Below are positions 1-7,595 of a stretch of DNA of 33,819 nt, piece by piece. Position numbers and translations under genes: made by a program. Numbering within the stretch: position 1 is the first letter of the stretch; each line of letters begins with the position of its first letter. The notes under the pieces are model-generated. The model was not told the DNA's origin. It saw only the letters and a list, made by a program, of their open reading frames with translations, and ran no database searches. Source of the DNA: Candidatus Woesebacteria bacterium GW2011_GWB1_33_38 (GTDB taxonomy: Bacteria > Patescibacteriota > Microgenomatia > UBA8517); the NCBI GenBank assembly GCA_000990005.1, contig LBPF01000011.1, positions 1-33,819 of the forward strand, read 5' to 3'.

Positions 1-262
<262 letters not shown>

Positions 263-323
263 ATTTGTAAGTGTTTAATATTAACTATTTAAATTATAAT
301 ATCCTTCAGTTGTCAGAGTACTT

Positions 324-447
324 AAGTCTTGGTGATTTGAGCGTGGTGGAACTACCTAATTCCATTCCGAACTTAGAAGTAAAACGCCACAGCGCTGACG
401 ATAGTTGCCAGGCAACTGGCCGCGAAAATAAGTCATCGCCAAGACTT
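324..447 (+). rRNA. rrf: 5S ribosomal RNA (boundaries approximate)
   Basis: Contains GCGTGGTGGAACTACCTAATTCCATTCCGAACTTAGAAGTAAAACGCCACAGCGCTGACGATAGTTG, matching the 5S core. Terminal helix AAGTCTTGGTGAT / ATCGCCAAGACTT. Located just downstream of 23S. Confidence 0.9.
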
Positions 448-463
448 AGGTACTCTCTAGAAA

Positions 464-491
464 GTCCCGTATTAAAGCGGGATTTTTTATT
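464..491 (+). terminator. Intrinsic terminator of the rRNA operon
   Basis: TCCCG-TATTAAAG-CGGGA hairpin followed by TTTTT. Confidence 0.75.
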
Positions 492-533
492 GGTTAAATT
501 TGTATTATTCGTAATGCCTTGCTTCTGACGAAG

Positions 534-559
534 TAAGTCATCGCCAAGACTTAGGTACT
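534..559 (+). repeat. 26-bp exact duplicate of the 5S 3' strand (original at 429-454)
   Basis: TAAGTCATCGCCAAGACTTAGGTACT occurs at 429-454 and again at 534-559, followed by a T-tract. Confidence 0.9.
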
Positions 560-612
560 TTTTTTATATAGACGGGGTGATTGTTCAAGTGCTTGAAGTT
601 AGTTTTTTGAAG

Positions 613-1284
613 TTAATGAAAAATATCTTTCTTTAAATCGTTTGCCAGACCTAGAAAGAATTTTTCCATTTCTGTAATTTTAAATGGGATTAAGACTTTA
701 GGATAATCTTCAGTCTTAATATCTTTAATCCTAATAAATTGATTTGCGAGATTGATTTTATCAATATTCCAGTCAAATTTTGCCTTAGCTAGTAAAATTA
801 ATTTATTAATCTCAAGTTTTTCTTTTTTGAATATAAAATACAAATCAATATAATCTCTTGTTCGAGGCTTCATAAATAGTGTATGAACTTTATTTGTAGT
901 AATATCTATCAAACTATCAACACTTAGATTTTTAAATTTAAGATCCCTTTCGATCCTTGGAAATGGATAGTAATTAAAATCTATCTTTAATTTATCCCCA
1001 TCTTTATAAATTAAATGATAACTAATTAACCCTAAAAATTGTGTACGATCAAATCTTTTAATTCTTAACTTTTGGGAATTTTTTTTCAAAAAGGCGTCAA
1101 TTGAAGGAAAGTGGACTTCTTTTTCTTCAGTAAACAAATCAATATCTTCTGAAAATCTATGATGCAAATAAAATTCAGCCAAAGCTGTTCCACCAGTTAA
1201 GTAGAACCTTTTAGTTATTTGGCTTTCGGTTCCGATAAATTCCAAAAATTTAGATTGTTTGGGAGTAAGTATAGTTTTCCCCAT
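613..1284 (-). CDS. Nucleotidyltransferase, AbiEii/AbiGii toxin-like
   Basis: GGTALAEFYLHHRFSEDIDLF matches the GG(T/S)...SxDxD NTase signature of the AbiEii family. Confidence 0.85.
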   Translation of the reverse strand: MGKTILTPKQSKFLEFIGTESQITKRFYLTGGTALAEFYLHHRFSEDIDLFTEEKEVHFPSIDAFLKKNSQKLRIKRFDRTQFLGLISYHLIYKDGDKLKIDFNYYPFPRIERDLKFKNLSVDSLIDITTNKVHTLFMKPRTRDYIDLYFIFKKEKLEINKLILLAKAKFDWNIDKINLANQFIRIKDIKTEDYPKVLIPFKITEMEKFFLGLANDLKKDIFH

Positions 1285-1478
1285 AATAGATATTCCATTG
1301 CTCTTTTTTTGTATGGATCAAGTCTATCAGATATATTAGGCCAAGCCTTAACTACTTCATTCCTATCAAGTTTTCCCCCATCCAAGCCATAGTTTATAAG
1401 CTGTGTTATCTTCCAAAGTTTATATTCTTTTGGATTTGTTTTTTTAAATTCTTTTTCATCAGTTGACCAGTTAATCAT
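1215..1478 (-). CDS. Small 87-aa protein, putative partner/antitoxin of the downstream AbiEii-like NTase
   Basis: Overlaps the NTase start by 70 nt. TATAAT-like -10 (complement of 1485-1490) placed 7 nt before its ATG. Confidence 0.6.
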   Translation of the reverse strand: MINWSTDEKEFKKTNPKEYKLWKITQLINYGLDGGKLDRNEVVKAWPNISDRLDPYKKRAMEYLLWGKLYLLPNNLNFWNLSEPKAK

Positions 1479-1542
1479 GTTGTTATTATACCATTATTGA
1501 GATATACTTCTCATACTTAATAAAGAAAGGTGGTTATGATAA

Positions 1543-2649
1543 GTGGCAACAAAAACAACTAAACAAGCTTCAAAAGCTGTTACTATGGCTGATTTACTTG
1601 CAAAAAGTAAATCATCAATTCGTAATCTGGCATTAGGTCAAAAAGTTAGAGGTACTGTTATTCAAAAATTATCTAAATCTTTAATCCTTGATATAGCAGG
1701 AAAAGCTGAAGGTGTTGTTAGCGAGAAGGCTTTTGCAGAAGCAAGAGAATATATTAGCAAGCTGAAAGTAGGGGATGAAGTAATAGCAACAGTCTTAGTT
1801 CCTGAAATGAGAGATGGATCAACTCTATTATCTTTACGTGACAGTGTTTCAGCTGCTGTTTGGCAACACATTGAGGAAAGCTATAAAAATAAAACAGAAG
1901 TTGCTGTTTTTGCCAAAGCCTTTGCTGGATCAGGTATTACAGTTGATGTAAATGGTGTTGCCGGATTTATTCCCACATCACAACTTTCTAAAGAATTTAG
2001 TAAAAACCCTGCAAGCTTGGTAGGTAAATATTTCAAAGCTAAAGTAATCGAACTTGACAAACAAAAGAATAAATTAGTTCTTTCAGAAAGAGAAGTAACT
2101 GACGCTAAAGATATTGCCCTTGCTAAAAAGGCTTTAGAATCAGTTAAAGATGGAGATGTCTTTGAAGGTATTGTAACAACAGTTGCCAATTTTGGAATAT
2201 TCGTAAAAATAATAATTGACGGCTCAAATGTTGAAGGATTAGTTCATATATCAGAATTATCTTGGGGTAAGGTGCAACATCCTTCTGAAATGTATAGTGT
2301 TGGAGATAAGGTAAAAGTTACTGTTATTGGTAGGAAAGATAATCCACAAACAAATGGAAAGTTGGCCTTATCTATAAAACAGGCCAAGCGTGACCCATGG
2401 ATTGATGTAGACAAAAAATACAAAGAAGAAGATAAAATAACAGGAAAAGTAAGTAAAGTTACAGATTTTGGTGTGTTTATTGAACTTGAAGCAGGTGTTG
2501 AAGGTTTAATTCACATCACAAAGATTGCTCCAGGTAAAAAGTTCTCAGTAGATGATGGAGTTAATTGTTATATTGAAGAAATTGATCCAAAGGGTAGAAA
2601 AATTTCATTAGGGTTAGTTTTAACTTCAGTTCCAGTGGGGTACAAATAA
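1543..2649 (+). CDS. rpsA: S1 RNA-binding domain protein (30S ribosomal protein S1-like)
   Basis: Repeated S1 motifs: GxVxxVxxFGxFVxxxxxxxGLVHISELSW and GKVSKVTDFGVFIELEAGVEGLIHITKIAPG. GTG start with upstream AAGAAAGGTGG. Confidence 0.88.
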   Translation: MATKTTKQASKAVTMADLLAKSKSSIRNLALGQKVRGTVIQKLSKSLILDIAGKAEGVVSEKAFAEAREYISKLKVGDEVIATVLVPEMRDGSTLLSLRDSVSAAVWQHIEESYKNKTEVAVFAKAFAGSGITVDVNGVAGFIPTSQLSKEFSKNPASLVGKYFKAKVIELDKQKNKLVLSEREVTDAKDIALAKKALESVKDGDVFEGIVTTVANFGIFVKIIIDGSNVEGLVHISELSWGKVQHPSEMYSVGDKVKVTVIGRKDNPQTNGKLALSIKQAKRDPWIDVDKKYKEEDKITGKVSKVTDFGVFIELEAGVEGLIHITKIAPGKKFSVDDGVNCYIEEIDPKGRKISLGLVLTSVPVGYK

Positions 2650-2655
2650 TTACTC

Positions 2656-2694
2656 CTTGACACGATTACTTACACTGTTGTATATTGACAGTAT
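2656..2694 (+). promoter_or_regulatory. Promoter of AbiE module 2, predicted leaderless
   Basis: TTGACA (2657-2662), 18-nt spacer, TATATT (2681-2686); expected TSS at about the ATG at 2695. Confidence 0.65.
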
Positions 2695-3285
2695 ATGGAA
2701 TCGTACAATTTAGGAGTTTTATCTAAAAAAATATTAGAATCTGGCATAGATTTGTTTTCTTCAAAAACCTTAATAAAATTATTAGAAATTAATAATGAGA
2801 GGACTTTTTATAGGATTATTAACGATTTTATTAAAAATAAAATCTTAATTAGCATCGAAAAAGATAAATATTGCATAGCAGGTAAAAATATTAATTCGTT
2901 TAAAATTGCAAATTTTTTATACCAGCCTTCATATATTTCACTTGAAACAGCATTAAATTATTGGGGAATTTTATCACAATTCCCATTTGAAGTGGCTAGC
3001 ATTACCTTAAAAAAGAGTGTTACTAAAAAGTTTGATGGAAAAGTATATGTTTTTAGCCATATTTCAAGTAAGTATTACGGAATGTTTACAAAGAAGGATG
3101 GAATGCTAATTGCACTTCCAGAAAAAGCACTTTTTGACCAAATATATTTTGCTTCAAAGGGAATTAGGCTTATTAATTTTAATGAATATGATTTAAAAAA
3201 TATTAATAAAAGAAGATTTTTTGAAATATGTAAACAATTAAAAGCAGATAGCAATATAATGAATTTAGCTAATAAAACATGTTAA
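2695..3285 (+). CDS. AbiEi-like antitoxin/transcriptional regulator (type IV TA)
   Basis: Winged-helix N-terminus, then FLYQPSYISLETALNYWGIL...SITLKKS...ALPEKALFDQIYF, typical of AbiEi proteins. Followed by an NTase gene with 7-nt overlap. Confidence 0.8.
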   Translation: MESYNLGVLSKKILESGIDLFSSKTLIKLLEINNERTFYRIINDFIKNKILISIEKDKYCIAGKNINSFKIANFLYQPSYISLETALNYWGILSQFPFEVASITLKKSVTKKFDGKVYVFSHISSKYYGMFTKKDGMLIALPEKALFDQIYFASKGIRLINFNEYDLKNINKRRFFEICKQLKADSNIMNLANKTC

Positions 3286-4046
3286 CCATTAATCAAGTAA
3301 AAGAACTTTCAAAACATTTAAAAATAAATGATAGTGTAATAATTAGGGAATATGTGCAACAGATTTTTTTAAAGGAACTATACGAAGAAAAATATTCTAG
3401 AAACATATTTTTTAAGGGAGGTACAGCAATACGATTAATTCTTGGAGGGACAAGATTTTCTGAAGATTTGGACTTCACGGTAGATGGAAATATAAGAGAT
3501 TTTAATTTGTTTATTAGTAAATTTTTTAAAAAACTTGAAAAATTATATGGATTTAACTTTAAGAAAAGAACAACAACTGTAGGTGAAAAATATTTACTAA
3601 CTGTTGATTCAAAAACTAATGATTATAAAATATATGTAAATTTAGACTTTTCCTTTAGAGAGAAAGTATTAGTGCCTGCCAAAGAAATTATCTCTACTGA
3701 CTATCCAGTCATTTTTACTTCCTTTATTACCTATATGGATAAAGAAGAAATATTAGCTGAAAAAATTAGAGCGATAATGACAAGAGAAAAAGGTCGTGAT
3801 ATTTATGACTTATGGTTTTTGTTAAACAAGAATATTTTGATAAGACAGGAATTAATCAAAGAAAAATTAAAATATTATAGTATTTATAAATTTGAATTTA
3901 ATGATTTAATTAAAAGAATTGAAAAATTTAGTAAAGAAAAATTTGTATTAGACCTAAGACCTTTCGTGCCTATAAATGAAAGAGAAAAGCTTGCATATTT
4001 TTTTGATTATATTATTTCTTTTTTGAAGAAAAAATTACATCAATGA
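3279..4046 (+). CDS. AbiEii-family nucleotidyltransferase toxin-like protein
   Basis: FFKGGTAIRLILGGTRFSEDLDFTVDG and KGRDIYDLWFLL motifs. Confidence 0.87.
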   Translation: MLTINQVKELSKHLKINDSVIIREYVQQIFLKELYEEKYSRNIFFKGGTAIRLILGGTRFSEDLDFTVDGNIRDFNLFISKFFKKLEKLYGFNFKKRTTTVGEKYLLTVDSKTNDYKIYVNLDFSFREKVLVPAKEIISTDYPVIFTSFITYMDKEEILAEKIRAIMTREKGRDIYDLWFLLNKNILIRQELIKEKLKYYSIYKFEFNDLIKRIEKFSKEKFVLDLRPFVPINEREKLAYFFDYIISFLKKKLHQ

Positions 4047-5356
4047 TTAAATCCTCAATTTTTGTTTGTCAGCAATGTGGTAATGAATTCTCTAAATGGT
4101 TTGGAAAGTGCACTGCTTGCGGAGCGTGGAATAGTTTGGTAGAAACAGCAAAATTTACGAATGCTAAAAAAGGAAATGCTAAAAAGATAAATTCAGGACA
4201 AAAACTAGAAATACAGAAGCTTACAGATATTAAAGCTGACAAAATGCAAAGAATTACAACAGGCATATCAGAACTTGATAGGGCATTGGGTGGGGGAATG
4301 GTAACAGGACAAGTAATTTTAATTGCAGGGGAACCTGGTATTGGAAAATCGACTTTGCTACTGCAGGTAGCTAATAGTCTACAGTCGACGGTTTATGTAT
4401 CAGGAGAAGAATCGGCAAATCAGGTGGCCATACGGGCTAAAAGACTGGGAATAAACAACAAAAGTATTCAGTTTTTGGAAAGCACGGATGTCGATGAAAT
4501 TTTGCAGACGCTGTCGACTGTGAGCAATAAACCATCGGCAGTCATTGTTGATTCCATTCAAACCATGTCGACAAACGATCTTACTGGTCTTGCTGGTTCT
4601 GTTGGACAGGTAAGAGAATGCGCCTTTAGACTTTTAAAATTTGCAAAAGTTAATAATATCCCACTTATTTTAGTAGGTCATGTTACTAAGGAAGGAACTG
4701 TGGCTGGTCCTGCAGTTTTGGCCCATATAGTTGATACTGTTTTGTGGTTTGAGGGAGACAAACAATCAAACTTGAGATTACTTCGATGTGTCAAAAATAG
4801 GTTTGGGGCAACAGATGAAGTGGGTATATTCTCAATGGAAGATAAGGGGTTAGTTTCTCTTGATAATCCTGAAAAACTATTTTTAGAGCAAGACAAAACA
4901 AATGTGGCAGGATCTGTTGTTTCCATCTTAATGGAAGGAACAAGATCAATTTTAATTGAAATCCAATCACTTGTTGTTCCCACCAAGATGGCCTTTCCGA
5001 GAAGGGTTGCACAAGGAATTGATTCAAAACGTTTGGAGATGCTTTTAGCAGTACTTTTTAGAAGAGCCAACGTCCCTCTTTATGATATGGATGTTTTTGT
5101 AAATGTTGCAGGTGGTATAAAGGCTCAGGATCCTTCAGTTGACTTGGCAATTTGTCTTTCAATTGCCTCATCATTTTTTGACAAGCCACCTCCAAAAAAA
5201 TTTTTGGCAGTTGGGGAGTTGGGGTTATCTGGAGAGATCAGGGCTGTTTCGTTCCAAGAAAAAAGAATTAAAGATTCAAGAAGGTTAGGATTTAGTGATA
5301 TTGCCTCATCATCAAGCTTCAAATATCTTCCACAAGTTATCCACAATTACTTCTAA
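4043..5356 (+). CDS. radA: DNA repair protein RadA/Sms
   Basis: N-terminal CxxC...CxxC zinc finger (FVCQQCGNEFSKWFGKCTACGAWN), Walker A GEPGIGKSTLLL, KNRFG motif and Lon-C-like C-terminus. ATGA overlap with the upstream AbiEii gene. Confidence 0.95.
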   Translation: MIKSSIFVCQQCGNEFSKWFGKCTACGAWNSLVETAKFTNAKKGNAKKINSGQKLEIQKLTDIKADKMQRITTGISELDRALGGGMVTGQVILIAGEPGIGKSTLLLQVANSLQSTVYVSGEESANQVAIRAKRLGINNKSIQFLESTDVDEILQTLSTVSNKPSAVIVDSIQTMSTNDLTGLAGSVGQVRECAFRLLKFAKVNNIPLILVGHVTKEGTVAGPAVLAHIVDTVLWFEGDKQSNLRLLRCVKNRFGATDEVGIFSMEDKGLVSLDNPEKLFLEQDKTNVAGSVVSILMEGTRSILIEIQSLVVPTKMAFPRRVAQGIDSKRLEMLLAVLFRRANVPLYDMDVFVNVAGGIKAQDPSVDLAICLSIASSFFDKPPPKKFLAVGELGLSGEIRAVSFQEKRIKDSRRLGFSDIASSSSFKYLPQVIHNYF

Positions 5357-5361
5357 TTATA

Positions 5362-5391
5362 AAAAATGCCGTAAAAACGACATTTTATATA
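5362..5391 (+). terminator. Likely terminator downstream of radA
   Basis: AAAATGCCGT-AAAA-ACGACATTTT imperfect hairpin immediately 3' of the radA stop, with a T-rich tail. Confidence 0.5.
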
Positions 5392-5442
5392 CCAAAAATA
5401 CTATAGGGACAAATAAAACATAGAATATTTTTACTATAGGAT

Positions 5443-5472
5443 TTGACAAGAGACCGTGAAAGGTAATATACT
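5443..5472 (+). promoter_or_regulatory. Promoter for the intergenic RNA candidate
   Basis: TTGACA (5443-5448), 18-nt spacer, TATACT (5467-5472); predicted TSS about 5479. Confidence 0.6.
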
Positions 5473-5478
5473 TGAAAA

Positions 5479-5740
5479 TAGATTTGATTAAGAAGCAAAA
5501 AGAGCATTGCTACCGCTGGGTTATCTCTCCCGAATAATCGGGAAAAAACTCACCACGAGTAGAAATGCTCTTTAAGAACTAAATTTGTCTTATGGACAGG
5601 AAAACCTTAAATCTTGTAAGACAAATCGTAAATAGACTAGATGTAAATTAGAGAAGTGTCAATAGCCTTTTAGTGGTTTTTAGGGAAGGGTGGTGGGTTG
5701 GGCAGGCTTACTACCCTTTCCTAAAGATTATTATAAGATT
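5479..5740 (+). ncRNA. Candidate structured non-coding RNA between radA and rho (class unknown)
   Basis: No ORF in the track. Has its own promoter and three strong hairpins: 5499-5508/5564-5573 (10 bp perfect, extended by inner helices 5510-5513/5559-5562, 5517-5522/5547-5552, 5528-5533/5538-5543); 5583-5592/5617-5626 (10 bp perfect); 5681-5694/5710-5723 (14 bp with two G-U). Confidence 0.55.
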
Positions 5741-5762
5741 TTACTGAATCAAAATTATCTCA

Positions 5763-5790
5763 TTGACAGTCTAATAAGAAGATGTAAAAT
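5763..5790 (+). promoter_or_regulatory. rho promoter
   Basis: TTGACA (5763-5768), 16-nt spacer, TAAAAT (5785-5790), upstream of rho. Confidence 0.55.
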
Positions 5791-5798
5791 TAAATTTG

Positions 5799-5830
5799 TT
5801 TAGTTAAGTTTTAGTTTAGTTAAGTTTTAG
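5799..5830 (+). repeat. Two tandem copies of a 16-nt unit in the rho 5' leader
   Basis: TTTAGTTAAGTTTTAG x2, exact, followed by CCCCTTTTAGTTTTTAG. Confidence 0.85.
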
Positions 5831-5859
5831 CCCCTTTTAGTTTTTAGATTATTTAATTC

Positions 5860-7065
5860 ATGCAAAAAGACGAACCAGTAACCAGTACATCTAGCAATAC
5901 GTTTGAAAGACAAATCCCTGATGCAAACCTCCCAACGGAATATGTTAAAGGAGTTTTAGACATTGCCCATGAGGGTAGTGGTTTACTTCGTCCAAAAAAC
6001 TTCGCTCCAAGCCAAGATGATATTTATATTTCAAGCTCACAAATTAGAAGATTTAACTTAAGAGTTGGTGATTTAGTTGGAGGACAAGCAAGAAGGCCTA
6101 AAGAAAATGAAAGATACTGGGGTTTATTAAAAGTTGAAAACGTAAATGATGAAGATGTAGAGAAATTTTTGGCTAAACCAAGAATAAATTTTGATGATTT
6201 GATGGTTATTTATCCAGATGAACAATTAAAACTGGGAACAGCTGAGGACATTTTAACTACCAGAATGGTTGATCTTTTAGCCCCAGTTGGTTTTGGACAA
6301 AGAGCTTTGGTAGTTTCGCCTCCAAAAGCTGGTAAAACATGGCTTGTTAAGGATATCATTGCCGGAATTGCAGAGAATTACAAGGAAAGAGTGCACTTGA
6401 TGGCAGTTTTAATAGGGGAACGTCCTGAAGAGGTAACTGATATTTTAAGAAATTTGGAAAAAGTTACTGATGGTAAAGGCGAAATAGCAGCTTCTAATTT
6501 TGATGAAGCTCCAAGTGATCAAACAAGAGTGGGAGAGTTGGCACTGGAAAGAGCCAAAAGACTTGTTGAAAACGGTCGTGATGTTGTGATAATGCTTGAT
6601 TCCATTACCAGAATGGCAAGGGCATATAATTTAGCCCTTCCTACATCAGGTAGAACATTAACAGGAGGTTTTGATCCAGTAGCCTTATATCCTGCCAAGA
6701 AGTTTTTTGGAGCAGCGAGAAACATTGAAAAAGGTGGGAGCTTAACAATTATTGGTACATGTTTAGTTGAGACAGGAAGTAGGATGGATGACTTGGTGTA
6801 TGAAGAATTTAAGGGAACTGGAAATATGGAGCTTCATTTAACACGTAAGCTTGCAGAGAAAAGGGTCTTCCCAGCAATCGATGTTAGTAAGTCAGGAACA
6901 AGACAAGATGAGCTTCTATTTGGTAGAGAGAAACTTACAAAAGTTAATACATTAAGAAGAATGATAGACATGATCAGTGAAGATGAAAGAACAGAAGCAC
7001 TTCTTGAAAAACTTCTAAAAACTAAAGATAACGATAAATTCTTAGATTCCCTCAAAACCATCTAA
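5860..7065 (+). CDS. rho: Transcription termination factor Rho
   Basis: GQRALVVSPPKAGKTWLVKDI (Walker A), VLIGERPEEVTDI, VIMLDSITRMARAYN, and GSLTIIGTCLVETGSRMDDLVYEEFKGTGNMELHL. Confidence 0.97.
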   Translation: MQKDEPVTSTSSNTFERQIPDANLPTEYVKGVLDIAHEGSGLLRPKNFAPSQDDIYISSSQIRRFNLRVGDLVGGQARRPKENERYWGLLKVENVNDEDVEKFLAKPRINFDDLMVIYPDEQLKLGTAEDILTTRMVDLLAPVGFGQRALVVSPPKAGKTWLVKDIIAGIAENYKERVHLMAVLIGERPEEVTDILRNLEKVTDGKGEIAASNFDEAPSDQTRVGELALERAKRLVENGRDVVIMLDSITRMARAYNLALPTSGRTLTGGFDPVALYPAKKFFGAARNIEKGGSLTIIGTCLVETGSRMDDLVYEEFKGTGNMELHLTRKLAEKRVFPAIDVSKSGTRQDELLFGREKLTKVNTLRRMIDMISEDERTEALLEKLLKTKDNDKFLDSLKTI

Positions 7066-7421
7066 ATTTTATTAAGTTGAAGCCAGCTTCCAATCATTTC
7101 ATAAGGAACTTTTATATCAAGTAAAATACTGGTCATAGAATATGCACCCTTTATTTTTTTGGCATCTATTCGCCCCGATATTATTAAATTCGGCATTCCT
7201 TTAACTGGTAATTCAAATATAGTTGTTTTATTATCACCATTAAGAGTTTCTTCATATGTAGCTTCGCCTGTCGTTTTTAATCTAGATAAATAATGTGCAA
7301 TCATTTCATTTTCTTCTCGTTTCTTCCCTGTTAGAGTTTGTATTTTAGGACCTATTGGTTCAGGATTTTTTCCTTGATTGCTAACCCAAGAATAAACTTC
7401 AATATGAAATCCATCACTCAC
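7062..7421 (-). CDS. Hypothetical protein, possibly a 5'-truncated remnant
   Basis: 119-aa ORF with a GTG start. The frame stays open upstream to about 7507 without an ATG. Confidence 0.45.
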   Translation of the reverse strand: MSDGFHIEVYSWVSNQGKNPEPIGPKIQTLTGKKREENEMIAHYLSRLKTTGEATYEETLNGDNKTTIFELPVKGMPNLIISGRIDAKKIKGAYSMTSILLDIKVPYEMIGSWLQLNKI

Positions 7422-7595
7422 ATCTTTTGGATCGATCTCACTTTCACTATTTGTTTCCCAATCATATCGAAGATTTTTTAAATAATGACAAGTTCCAGGG
7501 TTTACTTAAAATCGCCTAATCTTTCGAAACCGTACAGTCTTAATTTGTTACAAAATGGTACTTGATTGTAACACAAGATGTAGTAAAATGGACTT

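Noticed and set aside
271-528. 85-aa ORF overlapping the 5S rRNA
   Set aside because: Covers the 5S gene and rRNA terminator; spurious ORF.
1662-2189. Minus-strand ORFs inside the S1 gene (69 and 102 aa)
   Set aside because: Antisense to a clear S1 coding sequence with no domain signal.
4678-5346. Several minus-strand ORFs inside radA, and similar ones inside rho (6519-7061)
   Set aside because: Antisense shadows of strongly conserved genes.
5479-5740. tmRNA, RNase P RNA or SRP RNA identity for the radA-rho intergenic RNA
   Set aside because: Did not find the tRNA-like ends and tag ORF of tmRNA, GAGGAAAGTCC/ACAGAA of RNase P, or the GGAAGGAAGCAG loop of SRP RNA; left unclassified.
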